Source of the DNA: Chitinivorax sp. PXF-14
Lineage (GTDB): Bacteria; Pseudomonadota; Gammaproteobacteria; Burkholderiales; SCOH01
NCBI RefSeq assembly: GCF_040812015.1
Contig: NZ_JBFNXJ010000002.1
Coordinates: 124,001 to 188,000 of the forward strand
DNA: 64,000 bases
Direction of reading: 5' to 3'
Below are positions 19,745 through 28,627 of the stretch, in pieces (positions within the stretch are counted from its first letter, which is position 1; every line of letters begins with the position of its first letter). The notes beneath the pieces are model-generated. The model did no database searches. It saw only the letters and a program-made list of their open reading frames with translations, and was not told where the DNA came from. Position numbers and translations under genes: made by a program.

Positions 19745-20271
19745 GCCCGGCACCGCTACGCCTGTTCTTCGCGCTGTGGCCCACGCCGGCGCAGCAAGAC
19801 ACGATGGCCGCCGTCGCCAGCCAGATGCAACGGCAATGCGGCGGCCGGCGTGTGGCGACGCCGCTGCTGCACCTGACGCTGGCCTTCCTCGGCGAAACGG
19901 CCCCCGAGCGCGTGACGGAGCTGACCCGGCTGGCCGCCGCCATCGAATTCACCCCCTTCTCGCTGACGCTCACGCGCGCCGGCGTCTGGTCGCGCAGCGG
20001 CATCGGCTGGCTGGCGCCGGCGGACATCCCGGCGCCGCTGCAGACATTGGTCGATCAGCTCAACGCGGCGCTCGGCCAGGCGGGCTTCCCGCTCGAGCAT
20101 CGCCGCTTCAAGCCGCATGTCACCGTGCTGCGTAAGGCCCTGCGCGTGCCGGCAGCGCCATTGGCAGTGGAGATGAGCTGGCCGGTGGCCGGCTTCGCGC
20201 TGCTGCAATCGACCCTGGGCCGGGGCGGCCCCGCGTACCGCGTGCTCGCCGCCTGGCCCGGGCAGCCCTAG
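19741..20271 (+). CDS. thpR: RNA 2',3'-cyclic phosphodiesterase (2H/LigT family)
   Basis: A 176-residue protein from GTG 19741 (reading MSPAPLRLFFALWPTPAQQD); an ATG 21 bp upstream is also in frame. The two catalytic HxTx motifs of the 2H phosphoesterase fold are present: HLTLAFLGE near residue 44 and HVTVLRK near 125. ThpR hydrolyses 2',3'-cyclic phosphate ends of RNA to 2'-phosphates and can ligate tRNA halves in vitro. The GTG overlaps the TGA of the preceding hydrolase gene, so the two are probably coupled. It is cytoplasmic and of normal family length. Confidence 0.92.
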   Translation: MSPAPLRLFFALWPTPAQQDTMAAVASQMQRQCGGRRVATPLLHLTLAFLGETAPERVTELTRLAAAIEFTPFSLTLTRAGVWSRSGIGWLAPADIPAPLQTLVDQLNAALGQAGFPLEHRRFKPHVTVLRKALRVPAAPLAVEMSWPVAGFALLQSTLGRGGPAYRVLAAWPGQP

Positions 20272-21158
20272 GCAGGGCTGGGCTTACCGGAGCTGGCCGT
20301 GGCAAGCCAGCCGCTCAGCGCATCGGCGGCGCCAAGCAGGGCCGGCGGCAAGGCCGGCCCGAATGCCGCGCCGTCCCAGCGGGCGATGCGGTAGAGCGTC
20401 GCGAACGCGTAGTCGGGCGCCGTACTGCCGCTGCCCGCGATCATCTCGGCACCGCGCCGCACGTTGTCGGCCATCCACGCCGGTAGCCTGAGGTGGTAGG
20501 GATTGCGCTGGACCTCGCCGACATGACAGGCCAGCGCCGCGATCAGGTCGGCCGTGTCGGCCAGCGAGGTTTCGAGCATCAGGTTCGGGTCAGCGAGCGG
20601 GTGCCAGAACTCGGTCTGCGCCGTCAAGCAGGCATGGCCCGAGGCCTGCAGTGCATCGCGCACCAGCCAATGCACGCCGATATGCGTGGCCGAGCCGTCC
20701 GCCGCATGCGGGAACACCAGCAGGGCCGGCGCATGGCGGGTGAACACCGCGGCGAGCGCCGCCACCTTGTCCTGCCACGCACTGGCATCGGCGTCGCGGC
20801 TCGCCAGGCTGACGCCGCCGAACCCGTCATCGCCGCACACCGCCAGCTCGAAGCCGAGATAATCGCAGGCATGGCGCAGCTCTTGCCGCCGTCCGGCACG
20901 GCGCTCGAGCTTGCTACCGAGCGTGATCGCCAGATTGAGCACGCGATAACCCGCCTCGCGCTTGAGGCGCAGGGGCAGCGCACCGACGATGCATTCGTCG
21001 TCCGGGTGAGGCGAACAGATCAGGCATAGCGGCGCATCCGGGCTTGCCGGCACGGCGGGCGCCGGGGCCACCCTCTGCGGGAACAAGGGCTGCGCCTGCC
21101 CGAGCAGGCCGGCGAATTGCGTGACCAGTTTCAGATAGGGATTCGCTTGGGCAGACAT
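20268..21158 (-). CDS. PIG-L family deacetylase
   Basis: A 296-residue protein starting MSAQANPYLKLVTQFAGLLG at ATG 21158. It has the PIG-L/LmbE zinc motif HPDDE in CSPHPDDECIVGALPLRLKR near residue 50 and the third zinc ligand in ATHIGVHWLVRDAL near 160. Family members remove acetyl groups from N-acetylglucosaminyl-linked lipids, mycothiol or antibiotic intermediates. The actual substrate here is unknown. Its stop overlaps the thpR stop by four bases in convergent orientation, and no glycosyltransferase gene is adjacent. Confidence 0.88.
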   Translation of the reverse strand: MSAQANPYLKLVTQFAGLLGQAQPLFPQRVAPAPAVPASPDAPLCLICSPHPDDECIVGALPLRLKREAGYRVLNLAITLGSKLERRAGRRQELRHACDYLGFELAVCGDDGFGGVSLASRDADASAWQDKVAALAAVFTRHAPALLVFPHAADGSATHIGVHWLVRDALQASGHACLTAQTEFWHPLADPNLMLETSLADTADLIAALACHVGEVQRNPYHLRLPAWMADNVRRGAEMIAGSGSTAPDYAFATLYRIARWDGAAFGPALPPALLGAADALSGWLATASSGKPSPA

Positions 21159-21595
21159 GGGCTCGACGCCGGGCTTTCTTGGTAAGGGTTCGGGATGGTG
21201 CTTGCATGGCATATCGCAGCACGGTGGGTGGGTGTCATCCCCCTTCGCCCACCACGGCCGATCGCACTGCGGGCCGCCGCCAGTGGCCGCGCCACATTGT
21301 CGCACCCAGGCGGGGTTTTGGGCAGCCGTGCCGATGGGCCAGGATGACTGCGCCAACGGCCCGGCACCGCTCCCCCAGGCGTGTACGGCGCTGAGCGCCC
21401 CCGACGCCAGAAGGCATCGTCACTCGATTGGAGCCAGCCCGAGAGGCCTCGTTACAAGCGCATCGCGCCCATCGACCGCAGCTTGCCGTCCACGGATACG
21501 GCAGTTTTCACATCCCCTGATCCGGGTACGATCTGCCAGCACCAGCGACTCACCTCAATGGCAACACCGCTCGGCCCCGGAAAACCGAGACCGCA
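21159..21595. other. Intergenic, no gene seen
   Basis: About 437 bp between the start of the PIG-L gene and the stop of the next leftward gene. Short reading frames on both strands are Arg/Pro/His-rich and unconvincing. The PIG-L promoter should be here. I see no strong hairpin with a T-run. Confidence 0.45.
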
Positions 21596-22315
21596 TCAGG
21601 CAAACGCCGCCTCGATCCAGTTGCTGAACTCGCTGGCCAGGTGCCACTGATGGCCGGTGACCACCTGGGGCAGCATCAGCAACGGAAACTCGACCAGCAG
21701 CCTGGCGCGAAACCCCGTGCCTTCATTGCGAAACTGGTGGCGCACCCCGCCGATGGCCCGCCCGCCGCCGGATCGGGCCACGCCCGCGACCTGCAGGGGA
21801 TAAGCGGGATCGACGGGAGACCGCAGGCTGGACAGGTCCTGATAATCGATGAAGAAACGTGCAGCCAGCGGTGAGCCGCCATTGGTTTCCACCACGTCCT
21901 GCACGCCGTTGGCGCCGATCCTGATGAGGTAATGGTCGGGCGTCCCGGCAAGCATCGATCGCTCGTCATTGATGCGGGCCCGCTCGTTCAACCAGTCGAC
22001 GAACTGCTCCGCCGTGCCGCCAGACATCACCAGCTCCGTGACGCTGAACCGTCTTCGCCCGCACGACAGCGCCGCTGTCAACGTGGCAAGGGGGCCGGAC
22101 AGGGCCAGCTCCCGCCGCAGTATCCTCATCATGCCCGCCGCCCCCAGCGCCTGTTTGCGTTCGGCCAGTTGCTGGCGCATGCCCGCCAGGTCCCGGCCGG
22201 CGGGCTTGACACCCAGTTTCCTGAGGACGACGAGCGCTCGCCGTCTTTCCCATTCGAGCACCCGTGTATACGGAATTTCCGCGCCATTGATGATGGTCTT
22301 GATTGCGAGCTTCAT
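21596..22315 (-). CDS. Hypothetical protein under a TetR-type operator
   Basis: A 239-residue protein starting MKLAIKTIINGAEIPYTRVL. There is no signal peptide or membrane segment. It is basic in the first 75 residues (ERRRALVVLRKLGVKPAGRD, MMRILRREL), and beyond 90 it has mixed alpha/beta character (RRFSVTELVMSGGTAEQFVD, HYLIRIGANGVQDVVETNGG). I do not recognise the family. The gene is divergent from a TetR regulator, and the 26-bp palindrome between them starts 34 bp upstream of this start codon, so it is the likely repression target. Confidence 0.75.
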   Translation of the reverse strand: MKLAIKTIINGAEIPYTRVLEWERRRALVVLRKLGVKPAGRDLAGMRQQLAERKQALGAAGMMRILRRELALSGPLATLTAALSCGRRRFSVTELVMSGGTAEQFVDWLNERARINDERSMLAGTPDHYLIRIGANGVQDVVETNGGSPLAARFFIDYQDLSSLRSPVDPAYPLQVAGVARSGGGRAIGGVRHQFRNEGTGFRARLLVEFPLLMLPQVVTGHQWHLASEFSNWIEAAFA

Positions 22316-22349
22316 CAGAAGCTACCTTTCCGCCAGTTTTGATTCTTCG

Positions 22350-22375
22350 ATAAAAGCAACTATAGTTGCTTTTAT
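22350..22375. promoter_or_regulatory. Perfect 26-bp palindrome, probable TetR operator
   Basis: The half-site ATAAAAGCAACTA is followed directly by its exact reverse complement. It lies 34 bp from the start of the leftward hypothetical gene and 34 bp from the rightward TetR gene, centred between them, the classical arrangement for an autoregulated TetR-family repressor controlling a divergent target. No second copy was noticed elsewhere in the window. Confidence 0.8.
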
Positions 22376-22409
22376 TTGTGGCGTAAAAGCATTCCCAACG
22401 GAGGTTTCG

Positions 22410-23039
22410 ATGAACGGTAACGAGATGGCGGAGGCCGAGGCGCCAAAGAAAGGCCGGCATCAGGGCGGGCGTTCGGCACGGGTGGTGGCTGCGGTGCATG
22501 CGGCCACGCTGGCGCTATTGAACGAGTGCGGATACGAGCGGATGGAGATTCCCGAGATCGCCGAACGGGCTCAGGTCAACAAGACCTCCATCTATCGCCG
22601 CTGGCCCAGCAAGATGGAGCTGATGCTCGATGTGGCCCTGGCCTGGATCGGCGAAGCCCTCCCCACCCCGGATACGGGCAGCCTCGAAGGCGACCTCACG
22701 GCCCTGCTCGGCAAGCTGACGGCAGTGCTGGCCACGCCGTTTGCCAGGGGGGCGCTGAAAGCGTTGATCGGCCTCGACGAGCGCGCGGCAGCCACGCAGC
22801 AGGTGCGCAGTGCGTTCTGGAACGCGCGTTTTGAAGCCGCCGGGATCATCGTCGAGCGCGCCATCCAGCGCGGCGAGCTGCCGTCAGAGACAAACGCCCG
22901 ACATCTGCTGGAGTTCGCCGCGGCACCGTTGTTTTACCGCACCCTGATCACGGGTGAAGCCACCGTCGAGGCAGATATTGACCGCCTGGCTCGCCAGGCC
23001 TGCCTGGCATTTGGCCGGCAACCCGCCAGAAAGCCTTGA
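22410..23039 (+). CDS. TetR/AcrR family transcriptional regulator
   Basis: A 209-residue protein from ATG 22410 (MNGNEMAEAEAPKKGRHQGG). CGGAG lies just upstream at 22399-22403. The N-terminal helix-turn-helix is typical of TetR (TLALLNECGYERMEIPEIAE, then AQVNKTSIYRRWPSKMELML, residues about 37-80). The ligand-binding domain follows; its C-terminal type (FFxxRF-like NARFEAAGIIVERAIQRGEL) resembles TetR_C regulators of efflux or lipid genes. It is probably autoregulated through the palindrome upstream. The ligand is unknown. Confidence 0.92.
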   Translation: MNGNEMAEAEAPKKGRHQGGRSARVVAAVHAATLALLNECGYERMEIPEIAERAQVNKTSIYRRWPSKMELMLDVALAWIGEALPTPDTGSLEGDLTALLGKLTAVLATPFARGALKALIGLDERAAATQQVRSAFWNARFEAAGIIVERAIQRGELPSETNARHLLEFAAAPLFYRTLITGEATVEADIDRLARQACLAFGRQPARKP

Positions 23040-23193
23040 TCGTTTGCACCCTGAGTCGTATGCGCCCTGTACGAGCGATGGGCACCAGGGTTTGCCGCTG
23101 TGCGCCGGGGTGCGCATCGGCTGGCCCGCCGGCAAGGTCGAGTTGATGCGGCGGCCCGGCTGGCGGCAGCGGCCGCAGGCATGGCCGGTAGCG

Positions 23194-24117
23194 TCAGGCC
23201 CCGCCCTTCCAGTTGGCGAGCTTCTGGCGAATATAGGGCAAGGCCGTTTGTGCGGCGCGCTCGCCGGCGCTGACGGCCTGGTACTTCGAATCGAAATCGG
23301 CGCTGCCGATGCGCCCGACCGCGGGTCGGATCACGATGTCCGCCTCGCCCAGCTCGGCGGTGCTGATCGTCTGCCCCATGATGTTGGCCGTCTGCAGCAG
23401 GATGTCGACGGTGCCGTTGACCGTGGTGTTCTGCGGCTTCGACGAGATGTCGACGGCGATCACGATGTCGGCCCCCATCTGCTTTGCCGCGCGCACCGGC
23501 ACCGGCGAGGTCAGGCCGCCATCGACATAGTCGCGGCCATTGATGCTGACCGGCTGGAACACGCCCGGCACGCTGCTCGATGCGCGCACCGCCATGCCGG
23601 TGTTGCCGCGCCGGAACACGATCATCTGCCCCGAGCGCAGATCGGTGGCCACGGCGGCAAACGGCTTCTGCAACTGCTCGATACTGCGGCCCTTGAGCAG
23701 CTTGTTGACGAAGCTCTGCAGCTCCTCGCCCTTGATGAAACCGCGGTTGAAGAAGGTGTAGTCGGCAATGCTGTCGGAGTTGACCTTGCCGATCATGCTC
23801 ATCATCTCGCTGCCGCTGAGGCCGCCTGCGTACAGGGCGCCGACGACGCTGCCGGCGCTGGTGCCGACGACGATATCGGGCACGATGCCGTTGGCCTCTA
23901 GCGTGCGGATCACGCCGATATGGGCGAAGCCCTTGGCCGCGCCGCCGCCGAGCGCCAGTGCGATCTTCGGCTTGGGGATCACGCGAGGCGGCACCGGCTG
24001 CTCGGCTGGCGTGGTGGCCTGGATGGGCACGCTGGCGGCCCCGACAGGGGTGCTTGGCGCGGTGGAACAGCCGGCCAGGATGGCAGCGAGGCTCAGTGCG
24101 GCGATCAGTAAACGCAT
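23194..24117 (-). CDS. Patatin-like phospholipase lipoprotein (RssA-like)
   Basis: A 307-residue protein. The N-terminus is a lipoprotein signal with lipobox LAGC (Cys17), so it should be lipid-anchored. The patatin domain has the oxyanion motif LGGGAAKGFAHIGVIR near 56-71, the nucleophile elbow GTSAGS near 84 (Ser86) and the catalytic Asp in DGG near 199 (DYVDGGLTSPVPV). It probably acts as a periplasmic or membrane-associated serine phospholipase/esterase. It is divergent from oxyR, with 113 bp between the starts holding a perfect inverted repeat. Confidence 0.92.
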   Translation of the reverse strand: MRLLIAALSLAAILAGCSTAPSTPVGAASVPIQATTPAEQPVPPRVIPKPKIALALGGGAAKGFAHIGVIRTLEANGIVPDIVVGTSAGSVVGALYAGGLSGSEMMSMIGKVNSDSIADYTFFNRGFIKGEELQSFVNKLLKGRSIEQLQKPFAAVATDLRSGQMIVFRRGNTGMAVRASSSVPGVFQPVSINGRDYVDGGLTSPVPVRAAKQMGADIVIAVDISSKPQNTTVNGTVDILLQTANIMGQTISTAELGEADIVIRPAVGRIGSADFDSKYQAVSAGERAAQTALPYIRQKLANWKGGA

Positions 24118-24149
24118 GGCGGACGATCAAAAAGGAACGGATTCTAACA

Positions 24150-24172
24150 AAGCTCTGATGCGATCAGAGCTT
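24150..24172. promoter_or_regulatory. 10-bp perfect inverted repeat between patatin and oxyR genes
   Basis: AAGCTCTGAT (24150-24159), 3-nt spacer GCG, ATCAGAGCTT (24163-24172). It lies 33 bp upstream of the leftward patatin start and 58 bp upstream of oxyR. There is no T-run on either side, so it is more likely an operator than a terminator. It does not match the ATAG-n7-CTAT spacing of OxyR sites. Confidence 0.5.
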
Positions 24173-24230
24173 GTCAGTTCCGTTAGGCATAGACTATCGT
24201 TCAAAGTATAAGCATTAGCCAGGCCGAGAC

Positions 24231-25169
24231 ATGACTCTGACCGAACTCCGCTATATCGTTGCCGTCGCCAGGGAGCGCCATTTCGGGCGCGCGGCCGAGG
24301 CCTGTTTCGTGAGCCAGCCCACCCTCTCGGTGGCGATTAAAAAGCTCGAAGACGAGCTCGGCGTGATCCTGTTCGAACGCAACAGCGGCGACATCACGAT
24401 CACCCCCATCGGCACCCACATCGTCGAGCAGGCTCAGCGCGTGCTCGAAGAAACCGCCGTGATCAAGCAGATTGCCGCCCACGGCAAGGATCAGCTGGCG
24501 AGCCCGTTGCGCATCGGGGTGATCTTCACCATCGGCCCCTACCTGCTGCCCGACCTGATTCCGGCGCTGCGCCAGCTGGCCCCCAAGATGCAGCTGATCA
24601 TCGAGGAAAACTACACCGCGCGCCTGGCCGAGCTGCTCAAGCAGGGCGAGGTCGATGTCGCGATCATGTCGCTGCCGTTTGCCGAGCCCGGCATCGTGGT
24701 CGAGCCGGTGTACGACGAGGCCTTCCGTGTCGCCATGCCGGTTGGCCATCCGTGGGAGGCTTACGATTCGGTCGATCCGTCCCGGCTATCCGACGAAAAC
24801 GTGCTGCTGCTGTGCACCGGCAACTGCTTCCGCGACCAGGTGCTGCAGGTCTGCCCGGCGCTCAACCGCTCAGCCTTCGCCGCCGAAGGGCAGCATTCGA
24901 CACTCGAAGGCAGCTCGCTCGCCACGATCCGCTACATGGTCGCCAGCGGCAGCGGTGTCAGCGTGGTGCCCGCCACCTCGGTCGAGGGCAAGTTCGCCGA
25001 CGAGCGGCTGCTCAGCGTGCGCCCGTTCAGCGGCGTGAGCCCGACGCGCCGCATCGTGCTGGCCTGGCGCAAGAGCTTCCCGCGTCCAACGGCGATCGCG
25101 GCGGTCAGGGAAGCCATCGCCGTCTGTCGCCTGCCCGGCACCGAGCTGCTGGAGGCCGAAACGGCCTGA
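24231..25169 (+). CDS. oxyR: Hydrogen peroxide sensor and regulator OxyR
   Basis: A 312-residue LysR-family activator. The N-terminal winged helix (MTLTELRYIVAVARERHFGR, SQPTLSVAIKKLEDELGV) is followed by the effector domain. The redox cysteines fall at C199 and C208 (CFRDQVLQVC), identical in number and spacing to Escherichia coli OxyR, so the disulphide switch should work. It should activate peroxide-defence genes. No katG/ahpC lies in the window; hslO and the thiol-protein operon lie about 20 kb to the left. Confidence 0.96.
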   Translation: MTLTELRYIVAVARERHFGRAAEACFVSQPTLSVAIKKLEDELGVILFERNSGDITITPIGTHIVEQAQRVLEETAVIKQIAAHGKDQLASPLRIGVIFTIGPYLLPDLIPALRQLAPKMQLIIEENYTARLAELLKQGEVDVAIMSLPFAEPGIVVEPVYDEAFRVAMPVGHPWEAYDSVDPSRLSDENVLLLCTGNCFRDQVLQVCPALNRSAFAAEGQHSTLEGSSLATIRYMVASGSGVSVVPATSVEGKFADERLLSVRPFSGVSPTRRIVLAWRKSFPRPTAIAAVREAIAVCRLPGTELLEAETA

Positions 25170-25352
25170 TCGCCCTGCCCGGCGCATCGAGGCCGGGTGG
25201 CATAGCCTGCACGAGCCAGCTTCCGGCGAGCAGCGTGCCGGGGTGGCGGCTTCCGCCCCCATTCAAACCGAATACGCGCCACCACCAAGGGCTGGCGGCC
25301 ACCCCAAGCGGCACGCGGGCCACGCCCGGGCCAAACGGTGGCGCGAAAACCG

Positions 25353-25385
25353 TATAATCGCGGGGCAGCCGCGGCTGCCCTTTTT
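25353..25385 (+). terminator. Hairpin with T-run directly after a consensus -10 box
   Basis: A perfect TATAAT at 25353-25358 is followed by the palindrome GGGCAGCC (25363-25370) - GC - GGCTGCCC (25373-25380) and five T residues (25381-25385). The hairpin could end oxyR transcription, but it also lies at the very start of any transcript from the -10 box, 41 bp upstream of the flavoprotein ATG. Whether it terminates, or forms a 5' stabilising hairpin, is open. Confidence 0.6.
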
Positions 25386-25425
25386 CAATCGTTGCCATGC
25401 GCCGCTCAAGCGCGCAGGAATCGCC

Positions 25426-26568
25426 ATGTCCCCCATCGTCATCATCGGCAGCGGGCTCGCTGCCTATACCACCGCGCGCGAGTTGCGCAAGCTCGACAAG
25501 GAAGCCCCGCTCGCCGTGATCACCCGCGACCACGGCGAGTTCTATTCCAAGCCGATGCTCTCCAACGGCTTTGCCGCCAACAAGACGGCCGATCAGCTGG
25601 CCATGAAAACAGCCGAGCAGATGGCGGCCGAGCTCGGCGCACAAGTCCTCACCCGCGTCGAAGTCGAGGCGATCGACAGCGAGTGCCGCGAAGTCCGCTG
25701 GGCCGGCCATCATCTCGCCTACAGCAAGCTGGTGCTGGCGCTGGGTGCGGACCAAACCGACCCAGGGCTCGATGGCGACGGTGCGGCCGAGGTGCTGACC
25801 GTCAACGACCTCGCCAGCTACCGCCACTGCCGCGCGCTGCTGGCGGATCGGCGCAAGGTCGTCATTCTCGGTGCGGGCCTGATCGGCTGCGAGTTCGCCA
25901 ACGACTGGCTCAGCGCAGGCATCGACGTCACGTTGGTCGACCCGGCGGGCTGGCCGCTGTCGCGCCTGCTGCCCGAAGCGACCGGGCACTATCTCGCCGG
26001 CCGGCTCAGCGACGCGGGCATCCGCTTCCATCTCGGCGCGGCTGCCCGCAGCGTCAGCAAGCATGGGCAGAGCTACAGTGTGCAGCTCGACAATGGCGAG
26101 CTACTCGAGGCCGATCTGGTGCTGTCGGCCATCGGCCTGCGCCCGCGCACCGGCCTGGCGCAGGCGGCAGGCCTGCACACCGGGCGCGGCATCATCGTCG
26201 ACCGCACGCTGCGCACCAGCGCAGACGGTATCTACGCCCTGGGCGACTGCGCCCAGGTGGATGGCCTGACGCTACCCTTTGTGATGCCGTTGATGCAGGC
26301 CGCGCGCACACTGGCACAGACCCTGGCCGGCAACCCGACCGAGGTGTGCTATCCGGCGATGCCGGTGGTGGTCAAGACACCGGCCTGCCCGACCACCATC
26401 TGCCCACCGCCCGCCGGCGCACGCGGCGAGTGGCGCGAGACGGCGATCGACGGCGGCATGCGCGCGCTGTTTGTCGACGAGGGAGACGCGCCGCTCGGCT
26501 ATGCCCTGCTTGGCGCCGCCAATGGCGAAAAACAGGCGCTCACCGCGCAGATGCCGTCCTGGCTGTAA
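25426..26568 (+). CDS. FAD/NAD(P)-dependent oxidoreductase, rubredoxin reductase type
   Basis: A 380-residue flavoprotein starting MSPIVIIGSGLAAYTTAREL at ATG 25426. FAD-binding GSGLAAYTTA lies at 8-17, the NAD(P)-binding Rossmann motif LGAGLIGCEFAND near 146, and the second FAD motif DGIYALGDCAQVD near 268. Length and layout match the Pseudomonas/Acinetobacter rubredoxin-NAD reductases (AlkT/RubB), which pass NADH electrons to rubredoxin for alkane hydroxylase or oxygen detoxification. No rubredoxin gene is visible next to it. It follows oxyR by about 256 bp. Confidence 0.85.
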   Translation: MSPIVIIGSGLAAYTTARELRKLDKEAPLAVITRDHGEFYSKPMLSNGFAANKTADQLAMKTAEQMAAELGAQVLTRVEVEAIDSECREVRWAGHHLAYSKLVLALGADQTDPGLDGDGAAEVLTVNDLASYRHCRALLADRRKVVILGAGLIGCEFANDWLSAGIDVTLVDPAGWPLSRLLPEATGHYLAGRLSDAGIRFHLGAAARSVSKHGQSYSVQLDNGELLEADLVLSAIGLRPRTGLAQAAGLHTGRGIIVDRTLRTSADGIYALGDCAQVDGLTLPFVMPLMQAARTLAQTLAGNPTEVCYPAMPVVVKTPACPTTICPPPAGARGEWRETAIDGGMRALFVDEGDAPLGYALLGAANGEKQALTAQMPSWL

Positions 26569-26635
26569 TGTCAGGCGGGCAAACGCGTATTCATGTCCGA
26601 TAATGGATGCGTTGGCCCCAGCGCAATCACCTTTA

Positions 26636-27400
26636 ATGAAAATCATTACATCCTGCTTCCTGGCCCTGCTTTGCTCGGCCCCGCCAGCCTTGGCCGATAG
26701 TTTCGACCCACGGCTGGCCGACCAGACCTTCGTCGACATGCGTTACAAGCATCGCGACATCGTGCGCCAGTATGCGATGGATTTCGCCGTCTTGCGTTTC
26801 GAGAACATCCGTACGGTCGGCGGCGACTGGCATCTCTGGAGCCGGCTGGAGCTCAATGGCGTCAGCACCAACCTGCCCGCTGCCGACAACCGCCTGTCGC
26901 AATGGCACACCGGCGCGGGCGACACACTGGCCCACCTGGCACTACTGACCAGCGTCGCGCCAGGCACACGCATAGGCTTCGGCGTGCAGGTCGGCCTGCC
27001 GACGGCCAATCGCGACAGCCTCGGCTACGGCCGCTACGTGGTGGCCCCGGCCGCCGCCGTGGAGCAGGACCTGCCGATCGGCGAGCGCGGCTCCTTCGTC
27101 GGCATCATCGTGCGCGAGCAATACGATGTCGGCGGCGACACCAGCCGCGGCAAGATCCGCATGGGCATCTACCAGCCCACGCTGCACTACCGGCTACCCG
27201 CCGGCTATTTCATCGAGCTCAACCCGGAAGCCCGCTACAACCGGCGCGCCAACGATACCTGGTTCACCTCGATGGCAGTCAGCGCGGGCCGCTACTTCGC
27301 CGATCGCAGCGCGCTGCAGTTCTCGTTCGCCAGGCAGACCCAGGACGACTACCTGGTGTTCGAGCGCGAATTCGAATTGCGCTACGCCAAGTGGTTCTGA
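26636..27400 (+). CDS. Exported beta-rich protein, probable outer-membrane protein
   Basis: A 254-residue protein from ATG 26636 with signal peptide MKIITSCFLALLCSAPPALA. The mature part has alternating hydrophobic/polar strands and ends with an aromatic (FELRYAKWF), the usual C-terminal signature for BAM-assembled outer-membrane beta barrels. Segments such as GTRIGFGVQVGLPTANRDSL and YFIELNPEARYN look like barrel strands. It resembles small transporter-like barrels (MetA-pathway type). Ligand unknown. It lies 67 bp after the flavoprotein gene. Confidence 0.7.
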   Translation: MKIITSCFLALLCSAPPALADSFDPRLADQTFVDMRYKHRDIVRQYAMDFAVLRFENIRTVGGDWHLWSRLELNGVSTNLPAADNRLSQWHTGAGDTLAHLALLTSVAPGTRIGFGVQVGLPTANRDSLGYGRYVVAPAAAVEQDLPIGERGSFVGIIVREQYDVGGDTSRGKIRMGIYQPTLHYRLPAGYFIELNPEARYNRRANDTWFTSMAVSAGRYFADRSALQFSFARQTQDDYLVFEREFELRYAKWF

Positions 27401-27603
27401 CCCTGCCCGGCCATGCCGCAGCGGCAATATCTGTTTCATGCGCTCCGGCAACTCGCTAGAATACGGCTCGGTTTCCGCCGGCCCGTGGTGGCGTTGCGCA
27501 AGATGCGCCGCCGGGCGGCCACGGTTCCGACACATTGCGATTTCGCGCCGCCGGCCGCCTGTCGGGCCTGTCGCCGCCCCCACCCGATGCCGTCTTTCCT
27601 AGC

Positions 27604-28608
27604 ATGCGCCTGATCAACAGCCTGATCCGTACCCTCGTCTTCATCGTCCTTGCCGCGGCCATTCTGGCCGGCGGCTGGCTGGCCTATTTCCTCAACACCC
27701 CGCTGTCCATCGACGCCTACCCGAAGATTTTCAGCCTGCGCCAGGGCAGCACGCTGAAGGCGGTCAGCCGCCAGCTGGTCAACCAGGGCGTGCTGCCCGA
27801 GCCCTGGAGCTTCTGGCTGCTCGCGCGCGCCACCGGCCACGGCAGCGACATCAAGGCCGGCAGCTACCAGCTCACCGAGCCGCTGACACCCATGCTGCTG
27901 CTCGACAAGCTGGTGAAGGGCGACTTTCACCTGAGCGTGGTCACCGTGATCGAGGGCTGGACCTTCAAGCAGATGCGCGATGCGCTCGATCGCAACGAAA
28001 ACCTGCAGCACGACACGCAGGGCATGAGCGAACAGCAGATCCTGCAGAAACTCGGCATCCAGGCCACCCATGCCGAAGGCCTGTTCTTCCCCGACACCTA
28101 TTTCGCGGCGCTGGGCAGCTCGGACCTGATCATCCTCAAGCAGGCCCACGCGGTGCTCAAACGCCACCTCGACGAAGCCTGGGCCGAACGCGCCGCCGAC
28201 CTGCCCTATCAAAGCCCCTACGAGGCGCTGATCATGGCCTCGCTGGTGGAAAAGGAAACCGGCCACGAGAGCGACCGGCCGATGATTGCCGGCGTATTCG
28301 TCAATCGCCTGAAAAAGGGCATGCGCCTGCAGACCGACCCGGCCGTGATCTATGGCTTGGGTGAGCATTACGACGGCAATCTGCGCAAGGCCGACCTGAC
28401 GACCGATACGCCCTACAACACCTACACGCGCGCCGGCCTCACGCCGACGCCGATCGCGCTGCCCGGTCTGCACGCGCTGCAGGCCGCACTGAACCCGGCC
28501 CGCACCGATGCGCTGTATTTCGTGGCGCGTGGCGACGGCAGCTCCCATTTCTCGGCGACGCTCGACGAGCACAACCGCGCCGTGAACAAGTATATTCGGG
28601 GCAAATAG
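27604..28608 (+). CDS. mltG: Endolytic murein transglycosylase MltG
   Basis: A 334-residue protein starting [20 protein letters not shown] at ATG 27604. One N-terminal membrane anchor (about 8-30) is followed by a LysM-like subdomain ([20 protein letters not shown]) and the YceG domain with catalytic Glu in ASLVEKETG near residue 217, then [19 protein letters not shown] and [17 protein letters not shown]. MltG cuts nascent peptidoglycan strands and sets glycan length at the inner membrane. The location directly upstream of tmk-holB is the common arrangement in proteobacteria. Confidence 0.96.
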   Translation: MRLINSLIRTLVFIVLAAAILAGGWLAYFLNTPLSIDAYPKIFSLRQGSTLKAVSRQLVNQGVLPEPWSFWLLARATGHGSDIKAGSYQLTEPLTPMLLLDKLVKGDFHLSVVTVIEGWTFKQMRDALDRNENLQHDTQGMSEQQILQKLGIQATHAEGLFFPDTYFAALGSSDLIILKQAHAVLKRHLDEAWAERAADLPYQSPYEALIMASLVEKETGHESDRPMIAGVFVNRLKKGMRLQTDPAVIYGLGEHYDGNLRKADLTTDTPYNTYTRAGLTPTPIALPGLHALQAALNPARTDALYFVARGDGSSHFSATLDEHNRAVNKYIRGK

Positions 28609-28627
28609 CCCTGGCGGACCCCATCTC

